Part shown: in pieces, positions 34,185 to 41,340 of the stretch | Numbering within the stretch: position 1 is the stretch's first letter | How the letters are laid out: every line of letters starts with the position of its first letter | Assembly (NCBI RefSeq): GCF_014268445.2 | Contig: NZ_CP077089.1 | Span: forward strand, 4,271,501 to 4,335,500 | DNA: 64,000 nt | DNA from: Pseudomonas tensinigenes | GTDB lineage: Bacteria; Pseudomonadota; Gammaproteobacteria; Pseudomonadales; Pseudomonadaceae | Direction of reading: 5' to 3' | The notes under the pieces: model-generated | Seen by the model: the letters and a program-made list of their open reading frames with translations, nothing else | The model's database searches: none | What the model was told of the DNA's origin: nothing | Program-made: the position numbers and the translations under genes

Positions 34185-34218
34185 AAAAAAAGAGCCGCAA
34201 TCGCGGCTCTTTTTTTTC
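34185..34218. terminator. Bidirectional rho-independent terminator
   Basis: AAAAAAAGAGCCGC and GCGGCTCTTTTTTTT form a stem around AATC. A and T runs at either side let it stop both convergent lipoprotein genes. Confidence 0.95.
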
Positions 34219-34221
34219 GCA

Positions 34222-34857
34222 TCAAGCCCGAGGAATACGGGTTTCGAGTGCCGAGTACTTCAGGTTCTTGCTATCGACCATTTGCTTGAGCAGCGCGTTG
34301 ACCTGACGGGTGAACGTGTCATTCACCGCTTCTTTTGGCGTGTTGGCCATCAACGGAATGAACCAGATGCCGATCCAGGTGCCGATCGCATCGTGGTTGC
34401 TGGCGGTGGTCAGGGCCTGACCCGATCCGTCCACGGCTTCGAGGCTCATGGTGTACTGATCGGTGCCGTAAGCCGGGATAACCCCCAAGCTGAAACCACT
34501 GATGAAGCCCAGCACCATGGAACCGGCATTCGGCGGATGGTTGTACATTTTCAGACGCAGGCTGTAGTCGCCCGGCTGCTTCTGGAATTCGTCCAGGGTG
34601 ACACGGCCGAACAGACCCGAGTCAGTGAGGATTTTTTGCAGCTGTGGTTTCAGTTGATCACGTGCTTGCGGCACTTCCACGGCGGAACCACTTTTCGGCT
34701 CGCCCTGATAGAAATCGAAATCCACGTAGACGTTTGGCTTGTTAGCGTAGTTGGCCATCGACGGCATGGTCACCGGCGCCACTTCGTCTTTGGTGAAACT
34801 GGCACAACCGCCCAGCGCAAGTACCAGCCCCAGCGCCAGAATTTTCCCGAATTGCAT
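34222..34857 (-). CDS. Lipoprotein, function unknown
   Basis: A 211-residue lipoprotein: signal MQFGKILALGLVLALGGCAS with lipobox ALGGC. The mature part has conserved-looking strands (NVYVDFDFYQGEPKSGSAVE, then YSLRLKMYNHPPNAG) and a short hydrophobic stretch GSMVLGFISGFSLGVIPAYG that may insert into or lie on a membrane. I do not recognise a family. It faces the DUF4410-like lipoprotein gene across a shared terminator. Both have a similar small-lipoprotein architecture, so a related envelope role is possible. Confidence 0.78.
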   Translation of the reverse strand: MQFGKILALGLVLALGGCASFTKDEVAPVTMPSMANYANKPNVYVDFDFYQGEPKSGSAVEVPQARDQLKPQLQKILTDSGLFGRVTLDEFQKQPGDYSLRLKMYNHPPNAGSMVLGFISGFSLGVIPAYGTDQYTMSLEAVDGSGQALTTASNHDAIGTWIGIWFIPLMANTPKEAVNDTFTRQVNALLKQMVDSKNLKYSALETRIPRA

Positions 34858-34986
34858 GATGATCCGTCCCTATGTGTACACATCCAAATGATGGCATTGC
34901 GCCTTCATTTTGAAGGCCGGGCGGATTCTAGAGAGAGCAGCCCTCGGGCGGAAGTCTGAATTGGGGAAATCGGCAAAAAAATTTGC

Positions 34987-35445
34987 TCAGCCCTGCCGCA
35001 AGTCGAGGATGTATGTGTAATAACCGCTGTCACGCACGTAGCCGAGGGATTCGTACAAGCCTTGCGCCGTGAAGTTGTCGGTGGCGGTTTCCAGCACCAG
35101 CCCTTTGGCGCCGGTCGCCAAGGCGAAGTCGCGTGCAGTGTTCATCAGCAATCGACCCACGCCGCGCCCACGGGCGGCGGGTGTGGTGAACAGGTCGCTG
35201 AGCAGCCAGGTACGGTGGGCATCGATGGACGAGAACGTCGGATACAACTGCACGAAACCCAGCGCTTCGCCGTGTTCATCCTGAGCAAGAAAAATCGCCG
35301 ATTCGCTGGCAGCCATGCGTTCAGCGATGAAGGTTCGCGATTGCACAAGGTTCGACGGCTGCTGGTAAAAACCTCGATAAGCGTCGAATAACGCCGCCAC
35401 CGCATCCAGATGTGTCGCGTCGGCTCGCACGGCCTGAAGAGTCAT
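34987..35445 (-). CDS. GNAT-family N-acetyltransferase
   Basis: The 152-residue protein is a compact GNAT enzyme. The acetyl-CoA loop is TTPAARGRGVGRLLMNTARD (about residues 93-112), preceded by the strand TWLLSDLF and followed by VLETATDNFTAQGLYESLGY, the typical C-terminal motif. The start at ATG 35445 (MTLQAVRADATH) removes a non-family extension of the open frame. It diverges from a TetR gene across 143 bases that include an AT-rich near-palindrome (CTATATAGTTTTGTATATTG, 35515-35534), so it may be under TetR control. Substrate unknown. Confidence 0.88.
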   Translation of the reverse strand: MTLQAVRADATHLDAVAALFDAYRGFYQQPSNLVQSRTFIAERMAASESAIFLAQDEHGEALGFVQLYPTFSSIDAHRTWLLSDLFTTPAARGRGVGRLLMNTARDFALATGAKGLVLETATDNFTAQGLYESLGYVRDSGYYTYILDLRQG

Positions 35446-35588
35446 ACGCCCGCTCCGTTTCCAATCAATGATCGAAACAGCATAGCGCTGCCCTTCGAGT
35501 ATGCTGGCCTCACCGCTATATAGTTTTGTATATTGCGAAACCGAAATCGCCAGAACCTTTCCAGGCCATTCAGCCAACCTGTGTATCC

Positions 35589-36233
35589 ATGAGCGCCATC
35601 CGCGTCCGCAACGAGCAATTGATCCTCGCCGCCGCCAGCGAAGAATTTGCCGCCAACGGCTTCGACGCCACCCAGACCCGCGATATCGCGGCGCGTGCCG
35701 GCGTGCCCAAGGCCAATCTGTATTACTACTTCCAGACCAAGGAAAACCTCTACGGCAAAGTGCTGCTGGGTTTTGTCGAACCGCTGCTGGAAGCCTCGGC
35801 AGTGCTGCGTGAAAGCGATGACCCGCTAACGGGGCTACGCGCCTACGTCGCCGCACGGATCCGGATTGCCCGCGAGCATCCGGCGATTGCCAAGGTGTTC
35901 AGTGGCGAGTTGCTGCTCGGCGGTCGACAGTTGCCGGATGAGTGCCGCGATCTGTTGCAGGCCGAAGCGCGGCGCAACGTTGAATGTCTGCGCAGCTGGA
36001 TCGAGCGCGGTTTGCTGGCGCCGGTGGATCCTGAACATTTGATGCTGTTCATTTGGTCAGCGACGCGTACGTACACCAATATTGGCTGGCAGATAGGCCG
36101 GATCATGGGGCGCGAAGTGCCGCAGGATGAGGACTATCAAACGGCGGCGCAGACGATTACCCGGATGGTGCTGGAGGGCGTGGTCGTAGCGCCGCGAGTG
36201 GGCGAGATTCGTGGGGTTTTGTTTGCGACGTGA
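35589..36233 (+). CDS. TetR-family transcriptional regulator (RutR-like C-terminal domain)
   Basis: A 214-residue TetR regulator: the N-terminal HTH is LILAAASEEFAANGFDATQT followed by AGVPKANLYYYFQTKENLYG. The C-terminal domain, with HLMLFIWSATRTYTNIGWQI, resembles the RutR type that binds pyrimidines, but ligand residues cannot be judged by eye. Start is the ATG giving MSAIRVRNEQL. It diverges from a GNAT gene and is convergent with the LprI-like gene. Relatives often control purine/pyrimidine or amino-acid catabolism; no such operon is adjacent. Confidence 0.88.
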   Translation: MSAIRVRNEQLILAAASEEFAANGFDATQTRDIAARAGVPKANLYYYFQTKENLYGKVLLGFVEPLLEASAVLRESDDPLTGLRAYVAARIRIAREHPAIAKVFSGELLLGGRQLPDECRDLLQAEARRNVECLRSWIERGLLAPVDPEHLMLFIWSATRTYTNIGWQIGRIMGREVPQDEDYQTAAQTITRMVLEGVVVAPRVGEIRGVLFAT

Positions 36234-36252
36234 TGGAGGAGTGCTGCGCAGA

Positions 36253-37266
36253 TCAGGGCATGAAGTCTACGGGGAGTTCCAGATGATCTTTCATGCGCTC
36301 GTTCCAGTCGTGCAAGGCGTCGGGTAGACGTTTTTTCCATTTCGCAGCGTTGGTGTAATAGCGCAGACGCGAGTGGCCGGTACTGTCGTAGGTCACCAGC
36401 AGCACCCAGAAATGCCCAGCGGTTGACCGCATCACGACGCCGGTACCGCCGAGGCCACGCATCCACATCTCCCAGACCTGACTGCCCGGCACATCAGCAG
36501 AAGGCTCAGCGGTCATCAACGAGCCGGACTTTTCCACCAGCGTCTGATAATCAGTCTTGAGCAACGTGTGCAGTGCCTGGTTCTCTTCCGGAGTTTGAGC
36601 CAAGCCCAGGCTGAGCATGTCGTAATCCAGCGCCAGCGGTTGCTGCGAGGCGACAAAACGGCCGGTGTAGTAGACGCCCAATCCGGCACTGCAATATCCG
36701 CCTGCACCTACGAGCGAAATATCCAGCACACCGTTGATGGGAGTGAACAACAGGGTGCACTCGTCTTCCGAATAAACGGCCTTACCGTCCTTGAGTGTGG
36801 CGATGCCGTCCAGATCACCGGAGTTGGCGCCCTCAGCTGCCGTAATGTCGATGCTGATGTGCGTAGCATCGCGGCGCTGGGTTATCACCGTCGCCGAGGT
36901 TGAAGTCCCCGGCGGAATAAGCTGCCAGGTCGCGTCCCAACTGAAGGGCTGAGTGGCGTGTTCAAGTTCGGTCAGGCGCATCAGGTACTGGCGGCGCAAA
37001 CAGGCCGTCTGCTCACCACAGGCGTTGCGATTTTTCAGCCACTGCCGCTGGTCAGTCTTGAGGGCTTGGGCATCGGGGACATTAGCCAATGTCGAATGCC
37101 ACAGCTTGCCCAGCTTCTCGTCGAGCAGCGAAATCTGCGGGTCACCACAAATGGCTTTTTCAGTTTTGCTGTTGGCCGTGGCGCAATCGAAACTGCTGGC
37201 CTGGGTGACAGCGGCAAACGCAAGGGACGTCAGCAGCACGGCGTGACGCAGGGAGATCGCGAACAT
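36253..37266 (-). CDS. Secreted LprI-like (DUF1311) protein
   Basis: A 337-residue protein with a signal peptide (MFAISLRHAVLLTSLAFAAV, cleavage near TQA-SS) and an N-terminal lysozyme-inhibitor LprI-like domain: FDCATANSKTEKAICGDPQI followed by two more Cys (ACGEQTACLRR), a four-Cys set. The remaining 240 residues are of unknown fold and include EDECTLLFTP and VWEMWMRGLGG. Such proteins are periplasmic; some inhibit lysozyme, but this is unproven here. The start is ATG 37266 with a GGAA site. Confidence 0.82.
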   Translation of the reverse strand: MFAISLRHAVLLTSLAFAAVTQASSFDCATANSKTEKAICGDPQISLLDEKLGKLWHSTLANVPDAQALKTDQRQWLKNRNACGEQTACLRRQYLMRLTELEHATQPFSWDATWQLIPPGTSTSATVITQRRDATHISIDITAAEGANSGDLDGIATLKDGKAVYSEDECTLLFTPINGVLDISLVGAGGYCSAGLGVYYTGRFVASQQPLALDYDMLSLGLAQTPEENQALHTLLKTDYQTLVEKSGSLMTAEPSADVPGSQVWEMWMRGLGGTGVVMRSTAGHFWVLLVTYDSTGHSRLRYYTNAAKWKKRLPDALHDWNERMKDHLELPVDFMP

Positions 37267-37358
37267 CGAGAGATTCCATTCTTCGGACGGCGCGCAGTAT
37301 GCCAGTGCTGCCAGCGGAAATCCCTGATGTACATAGCAATCAGGGTTTCGCAATCACT

Positions 37359-37446
37359 GTGGGAGCGAGCCTGCTCGCGAAAGCGGTGGATCAGCCACTA
37401 TCAATGTCGACTGACACACTGCCTTCGCGAGCAGGCTCGCTCCCAC
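37359..37446. repeat. REP doublet (REPIN-like)
   Basis: Two perfect inverted REP cores lie between the LprI-like gene start and the end of the isochorismatase-like gene. Confidence 0.9.
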
Positions 37447-37463
37447 AAGGTTTTGTGTACGCT

Positions 37464-37997
37464 TCAGAACGCGATGTCGGCGGCGGGCTTGACGTCGATA
37501 CGCGCCACGGAGCCAGTCAGATGCGCCAGATCCTTGTTGTGTTCGGCGATGATGTCTTCGGCGCTCATGTTGCCGTTGTCGACGGTGGAATGCGCGTCGG
37601 CCACAAGCACTACGTCATAACCCAGTTGATGGGCCTGGCGCACGGTGGCATTGACGCAGTAATCGGTTTGCAAACCGCAGATGACCAGTTTTTCGAAATC
37701 TTCGCTCGGCAGCAGTTTGCGCAAGTCTGTCTGGTAGAACGAGTCCGGCGTGGTTTTGCGTACGCGCAGGTCTTTGGGCGAAGTCTCAAGCCCTTCGGCC
37801 AGTTGCCAGCCTTCGGCACCCTGGGCCAACGGGCTGTCCTTTTCTTCATGCTGGATCAGCACCACTGGCACACCTGCCTTGCGCGCCCGGACGCTGAGAC
37901 CGTTGATGGTGTCGATCACCCGGTGAATGTCATGGCACTGATATTCGCCCGAGCAGAGGGCGCGCTGGACGTCGATGATCAGTAATGCGGTAGTCAT
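37464..37997 (-). CDS. Isochorismatase-family cysteine hydrolase
   Basis: The 177-residue protein has the complete catalytic triad of the family: Asp9 (ALLIIDVQ), Lys81 (VRKTTPDSF) and Cys114 (CGLQTDYCVNATVRQA). These enzymes hydrolyse amides or ethers such as nicotinamide, N-carbamoylsarcosine or isochorismate. This small branch has no assigned substrate. It is downstream of the gamma-glutamyltransferase gene in the same direction, with a 66-base gap that contains a hairpin. Confidence 0.9.
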   Translation of the reverse strand: MTTALLIIDVQRALCSGEYQCHDIHRVIDTINGLSVRARKAGVPVVLIQHEEKDSPLAQGAEGWQLAEGLETSPKDLRVRKTTPDSFYQTDLRKLLPSEDFEKLVICGLQTDYCVNATVRQAHQLGYDVVLVADAHSTVDNGNMSAEDIIAEHNKDLAHLTGSVARIDVKPAADIAF

Positions 37998-38028
37998 GAT
38001 GAGCCTTCCTTGATCAGTCCTTGAGACA

Positions 38029-38056
38029 GGGGCGGACGTAAGCCCGCCCCTTTTTT
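38029..38056 (+). terminator. GC-rich hairpin with plus-strand T-run
   Basis: AGGGGCGG pairs with CCGCCCCT and is followed by TTTTTT on the plus strand. No gene ends here on that strand, and on the minus strand, where both flanking genes lie, the hairpin has no T-run. It may act on an antisense transcript or simply shape the ggt 3' end. Confidence 0.4.
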
Positions 38057-38063
38057 ACGCCCC

Positions 38064-39791
38064 TCAGTAACCCAGTGACAAGCCGGTGTTGCGGCGCGGA
38101 TCATTGGCGCCGTAGAAACGGTTTTTGCCAACGGGCTTACCGCCCAGCGAAGGTGCCCCCACCAGAATCGCGGCGATGTGGTTGGCGTCCTGCGGGCCGG
38201 CGAACTTGTGGCCCCAGCTCTCGAGAATCTTGCGCGTATCGGGGCTGGCGGCGAAGTCCTCGAGGTTGGTTTCCTCCGGCATCCACTGCTGATGGAAGCG
38301 TGGCGCATCGACCGCTTCCTGAAGGCCCATGCCGTAGTCGATGACGTTGAGCATGGTCAGCAACGTCGCCGTGATGATGCGGCTGCCACCCGGTGTACCG
38401 ACCACCATTACCACTTTGCCGTCCTTGGTGACGATGGTCGGGCTCATCGATGACAATGGTGCCTTGCCCGGAGCAATGGCATTGGCTTCGCCCTGCACCA
38501 GACCGTACATGTTCGGCACGCCGACTTTGGAGGTGAAGTCGTCCATTTCGTCGTTGAGGATCACCCCGGTTTTGCTCGCCATCACGCCCGCGCCGAACCA
38601 GTCGTTTAGGGTATAAGTCACCGACACCGCATTGCCCCACTTGTCGACGATCGAATAGTGGGTGGTGTTGCTGCCTTCATGGGGCGCTACGCCAGGTTTG
38701 AGCTCAGCCGACACGCCGGCCTTTTGCGGCTGGATGGCATCGCGCAGTTTGGTCGCGTAGTTCTTGTCCAGCAGGTGCTCGATCGGATTTTTGACGAAAT
38801 CCGGATCGCCGAGGTAGCTGTTGCGATCGACATAGGCGTGGCGCATCGCTTCGATCTGGTAGTGCATGCCTTGGGCCGAATGGAAGCCCAGATCCTTCAT
38901 CGGATAGCCTTCGAGGATGTTCATGATCTGGCAGATCACCACGCCGCCGGAGCTTGGCGGTGGCGCCGAGACCACATGATAACCACGGTAGTCACACTCC
39001 ACCGGCGCCAGTTCGCGGGTCTTGTATTTGTCGAGGTCGGCCTGGGTGATGATGCCTTTGTTGGCCTGACTCGAGGTGACGATGGCATCGGCGACCCAGC
39101 CTTTATAGAAGCCGTCGGCGCCTTTTTCGGAAATGCTCCGCAGGGTTTTGCCGAGGTCCTTCTGCACCAGTTTCTGCCCGACCTGCATCGGCTCACCGTT
39201 GTGCAGGAAGATCGAGCCGGAATCGCGCATGTCCTTCTTGAACACGTCGGTGGCGTATTCCAGCAGCTCGACGTCACCCTGCTCCAGTTCGAAACCGTCT
39301 TCCGCCAGTTTGATCGCCGGGGCAATCATCTCTTTGCGCGGTTTGGTCCCGTATTTGCTCAATGCCAGCTCCATGCCTGAGACCGTGCCGGGCACGCCCA
39401 CCGCCAAGTGGCCACGGGTGCTCAAGTCGGGAATGACGTTGCCTTCCTTGTCGAGGTACATGTTCGCGGTGGCCGCCAGCGGCGCTTTTTCGCGGAAATC
39501 GAGGAAGGTCTTGCGCCCGTCCGCCAGTTGAATGGTCATGAAGCCGCCACCGCCGAGGTTGCCTGCTGCGGGATACACCACCGCCAGCGCGTAACCCACG
39601 GCGACTGCCGCATCGACGGCATTACCGCCACTTTTCAGTACGTCGACACCCACATGGGTGGCCAGATGTTGCGCGGTGACCACCATGCCGTTTTCGGCGG
39701 CAACCGGTGCGACTGACGCCGCGTGAGCCATGAGACAGCTGAGTGCCAGTGAGGTCGCTATCAGCGTTTTGGCCAAAGGTTCGTACTTCAT
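38064..39791 (-). CDS. ggt: Gamma-glutamyltransferase (periplasmic)
   Basis: The 575-residue precursor has a signal peptide (cleaved near AHA-AS) and the complete GGT pattern. It cleaves itself before Thr376 (GSNTTHYSIVDKWGNAVSVT), giving a large and a small subunit; the small subunit N-terminal Thr is the nucleophile. Other sites are the substrate-binding SAPPPSSGGVV and the glycine loop GTPGGSRIITA. The enzyme hydrolyses or transfers the gamma-glutamyl group of glutathione and gamma-glutamyl peptides in the periplasm. The start is ATG 39791 (MKYEPLAKTL); the longer frame upstream would displace the signal peptide. Confidence 0.96.
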   Translation of the reverse strand: MKYEPLAKTLIATSLALSCLMAHAASVAPVAAENGMVVTAQHLATHVGVDVLKSGGNAVDAAVAVGYALAVVYPAAGNLGGGGFMTIQLADGRKTFLDFREKAPLAATANMYLDKEGNVIPDLSTRGHLAVGVPGTVSGMELALSKYGTKPRKEMIAPAIKLAEDGFELEQGDVELLEYATDVFKKDMRDSGSIFLHNGEPMQVGQKLVQKDLGKTLRSISEKGADGFYKGWVADAIVTSSQANKGIITQADLDKYKTRELAPVECDYRGYHVVSAPPPSSGGVVICQIMNILEGYPMKDLGFHSAQGMHYQIEAMRHAYVDRNSYLGDPDFVKNPIEHLLDKNYATKLRDAIQPQKAGVSAELKPGVAPHEGSNTTHYSIVDKWGNAVSVTYTLNDWFGAGVMASKTGVILNDEMDDFTSKVGVPNMYGLVQGEANAIAPGKAPLSSMSPTIVTKDGKVVMVVGTPGGSRIITATLLTMLNVIDYGMGLQEAVDAPRFHQQWMPEETNLEDFAASPDTRKILESWGHKFAGPQDANHIAAILVGAPSLGGKPVGKNRFYGANDPRRNTGLSLGY

Positions 39792-39945
39792 GAGTCGATC
39801 TCTTTTTTTGTTTTCAGGGTCTGTGCAAAACAGAGCGGGGAACGCTTCAAGAGCACCAAGCAGTATGGTCGGCTTTGCGTATTGCGCCTCCCCGCTCAGG
39901 CAGTATGCTGGGCGCTGTTGCCGCCCTGATCCGGAGTCTGCCGTC

Positions 39946-40461
39946 ATGTCTTACACGTTCATCACCCTGCCCTCGCCCGTCGGCGAGTTGAAGCTGGTCG
40001 CGAACGGCTTACGACTGGCAGCCATCCTCTGGGAAAACGACAAACCGAACCGGGTGCGCCTCGGGCCGATGAGCGAGGCAAACGACAACCCGATCCTGAT
40101 TCGAACGGCTCGACAACTTGAAGAATATTTTTCCGGGACGCGGGACTGTTTTGATCTGGAACTGGATTTCGCTGGCACCGACTTTCAGAAAAAGGTCTGG
40201 GCGGCGTTGCTGACCATTCCATTTGGCGAGACACGCACTTACAGCCAGATTGCCGAGCAGATTGGCAGCCCCAGCGCCGTGCGGGCGGTGGGTGCTGCGA
40301 ACGGACGCAACCCGATTTCCATTGTCGCGCCGTGTCATCGAGTGATCGGCGCGTCGGGGAAGCTGACCGGGTTTGCCGGTGGACTCGAGGCGAAAGAGCG
40401 CTTGCTGACCCTTGAAGGTGGCGACTGGTCGCAGATTGGCAAAACCGGGGATTTGTTTTAG
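39946..40461 (+). CDS. ogt: Methylated-DNA-protein cysteine S-methyltransferase (Ogt-like)
   Basis: A 171-residue DNA-repair protein that transfers methyl groups from O6-methylguanine or O4-methylthymine to its own Cys130 in IVAPCHRVIG. The C-terminal domain has the helix FQKKVWAALLTIPFGETRTY and the wing RAVGAANGRNP. The N-terminal domain is short and has no AraC/Ada regulator, so it is of the constitutive Ogt type rather than Ada. ATG 39946 is the domain start; it diverges from ggt. A perfect palindromic repeat follows. Confidence 0.94.
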   Translation: MSYTFITLPSPVGELKLVANGLRLAAILWENDKPNRVRLGPMSEANDNPILIRTARQLEEYFSGTRDCFDLELDFAGTDFQKKVWAALLTIPFGETRTYSQIAEQIGSPSAVRAVGAANGRNPISIVAPCHRVIGASGKLTGFAGGLEAKERLLTLEGGDWSQIGKTGDLF

Positions 40462-40481
40462 TCAGTCAATACAGATCAAGA

Positions 40482-40548
40482 GATCGCAGCCTTCGGCAGC
40501 TCCTACCTGGAATGCGTTTTCCTGTAGGAGCTGCCGAAGGCTGCGATC
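40482..40548. repeat. Perfect 25-bp inverted repeat (GATCGCAGCC family)
   Basis: GATCGCAGCCTTCGGCAGCT plus CCTAC is repeated as its exact reverse complement after a 17-base loop. A single arm recurs at 24089-24113. This is a second, unrelated REP-like family, placed here between convergent ogt and nudK. Confidence 0.92.
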
Positions 40549-40555
40549 TTTTGAT

Positions 40556-41146
40556 TTATTGGGCAAAAAGGTTATTCATCGCCGCATACTGCAACAGCAT
40601 GATGGTCTTGGCGTCGCAGATCTCACCGCGCTGAAACGCTGCCAACGCTTCGTCGAATCGCCACTCCAGCACTTCCAGTTCTTCGGTCTCCTCTTCCAGA
40701 CCACCACCGTCGCTGACCTTCGATGCGGCGTCGTATTCGGCAATGAAAAAGTGCAGCTTCTCGGTTACCGAACCGGGACTCATGTAAGCCTCGAACACCT
40801 TCTTCACATCGTGCACGCGATAACCGGTTTCCTCTTCGGCTTCATCGCGAATCCGCTGTTCCGGCGCAGCGCCTTCAAGCAACCCGGCAGCCACCTCGAT
40901 CAGCAATCCGTCATGGCCATTGACGAACACCGGCAAGCGGAACTGCCGGGTCAGTACCACCGTGCGCTGTTCACGGTTGAACAACAAAATCGCTGCACCG
41001 TTGCCTCGGTCATAGACTTCACGAGTCTGACGCTGCCACTCGCCGTTGTTGCGGTGATAGTCGAAGGTGATTTTTTTCAGCAGATACCAGTCATGAGACA
41101 ACACCTGAGTGTCGACGATGTTGACCCGCTCGGTTGTGTTGGACAT
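40556..41146 (-). CDS. nudK: GDP-mannose pyrophosphatase NudK
   Basis: A 196-residue Nudix hydrolase with close overall similarity of pattern to E. coli NudK. The Nudix box is GLLEGAAPEQRIRDEAEEET followed by GY, the preceding strand is NGAAILLFNREQRTVVLTRQF, and later comes YMSPGSVTEKLHFFIAEYD. NudK hydrolyses GDP-mannose to GMP and mannose-1-phosphate. The start is ATG 41146, which has an AAGGATCC ribosome site; the longer frame has none. The protein is cytosolic. The gene is divergent from rhs. Confidence 0.9.
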   Translation of the reverse strand: MSNTTERVNIVDTQVLSHDWYLLKKITFDYHRNNGEWQRQTREVYDRGNGAAILLFNREQRTVVLTRQFRLPVFVNGHDGLLIEVAAGLLEGAAPEQRIRDEAEEETGYRVHDVKKVFEAYMSPGSVTEKLHFFIAEYDAASKVSDGGGLEEETEELEVLEWRFDEALAAFQRGEICDAKTIMLLQYAAMNNLFAQ

Positions 41147-41198
41147 GACGCTGGATCCTTTTGTCATTGAAGGCACCTGGGTAAGTAAAAGCCCTTTT

Positions 41199-41227
41199 TT
41201 GTGAACGAAAAAACGAAACCCTATACC
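41199..41227 (+). promoter_or_regulatory. Putative rhs promoter
   Basis: TTGTGA and TATACC are separated by 17 bases in an A-rich region between divergent nudK and rhs. Initiation near 41234 would leave a leader of about 107 bases. Confidence 0.4.
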
Positions 41228-41340
41228 GCCCTACAAACTATGTCGAAACATCCTACAGATATCGCCTACTCGCCCGACTTCTTTCCTGATTGATCCCCCG
41301 CAAAGTCCTCGCACCTTTTTGATGTGCGCGAGAACTGCGA

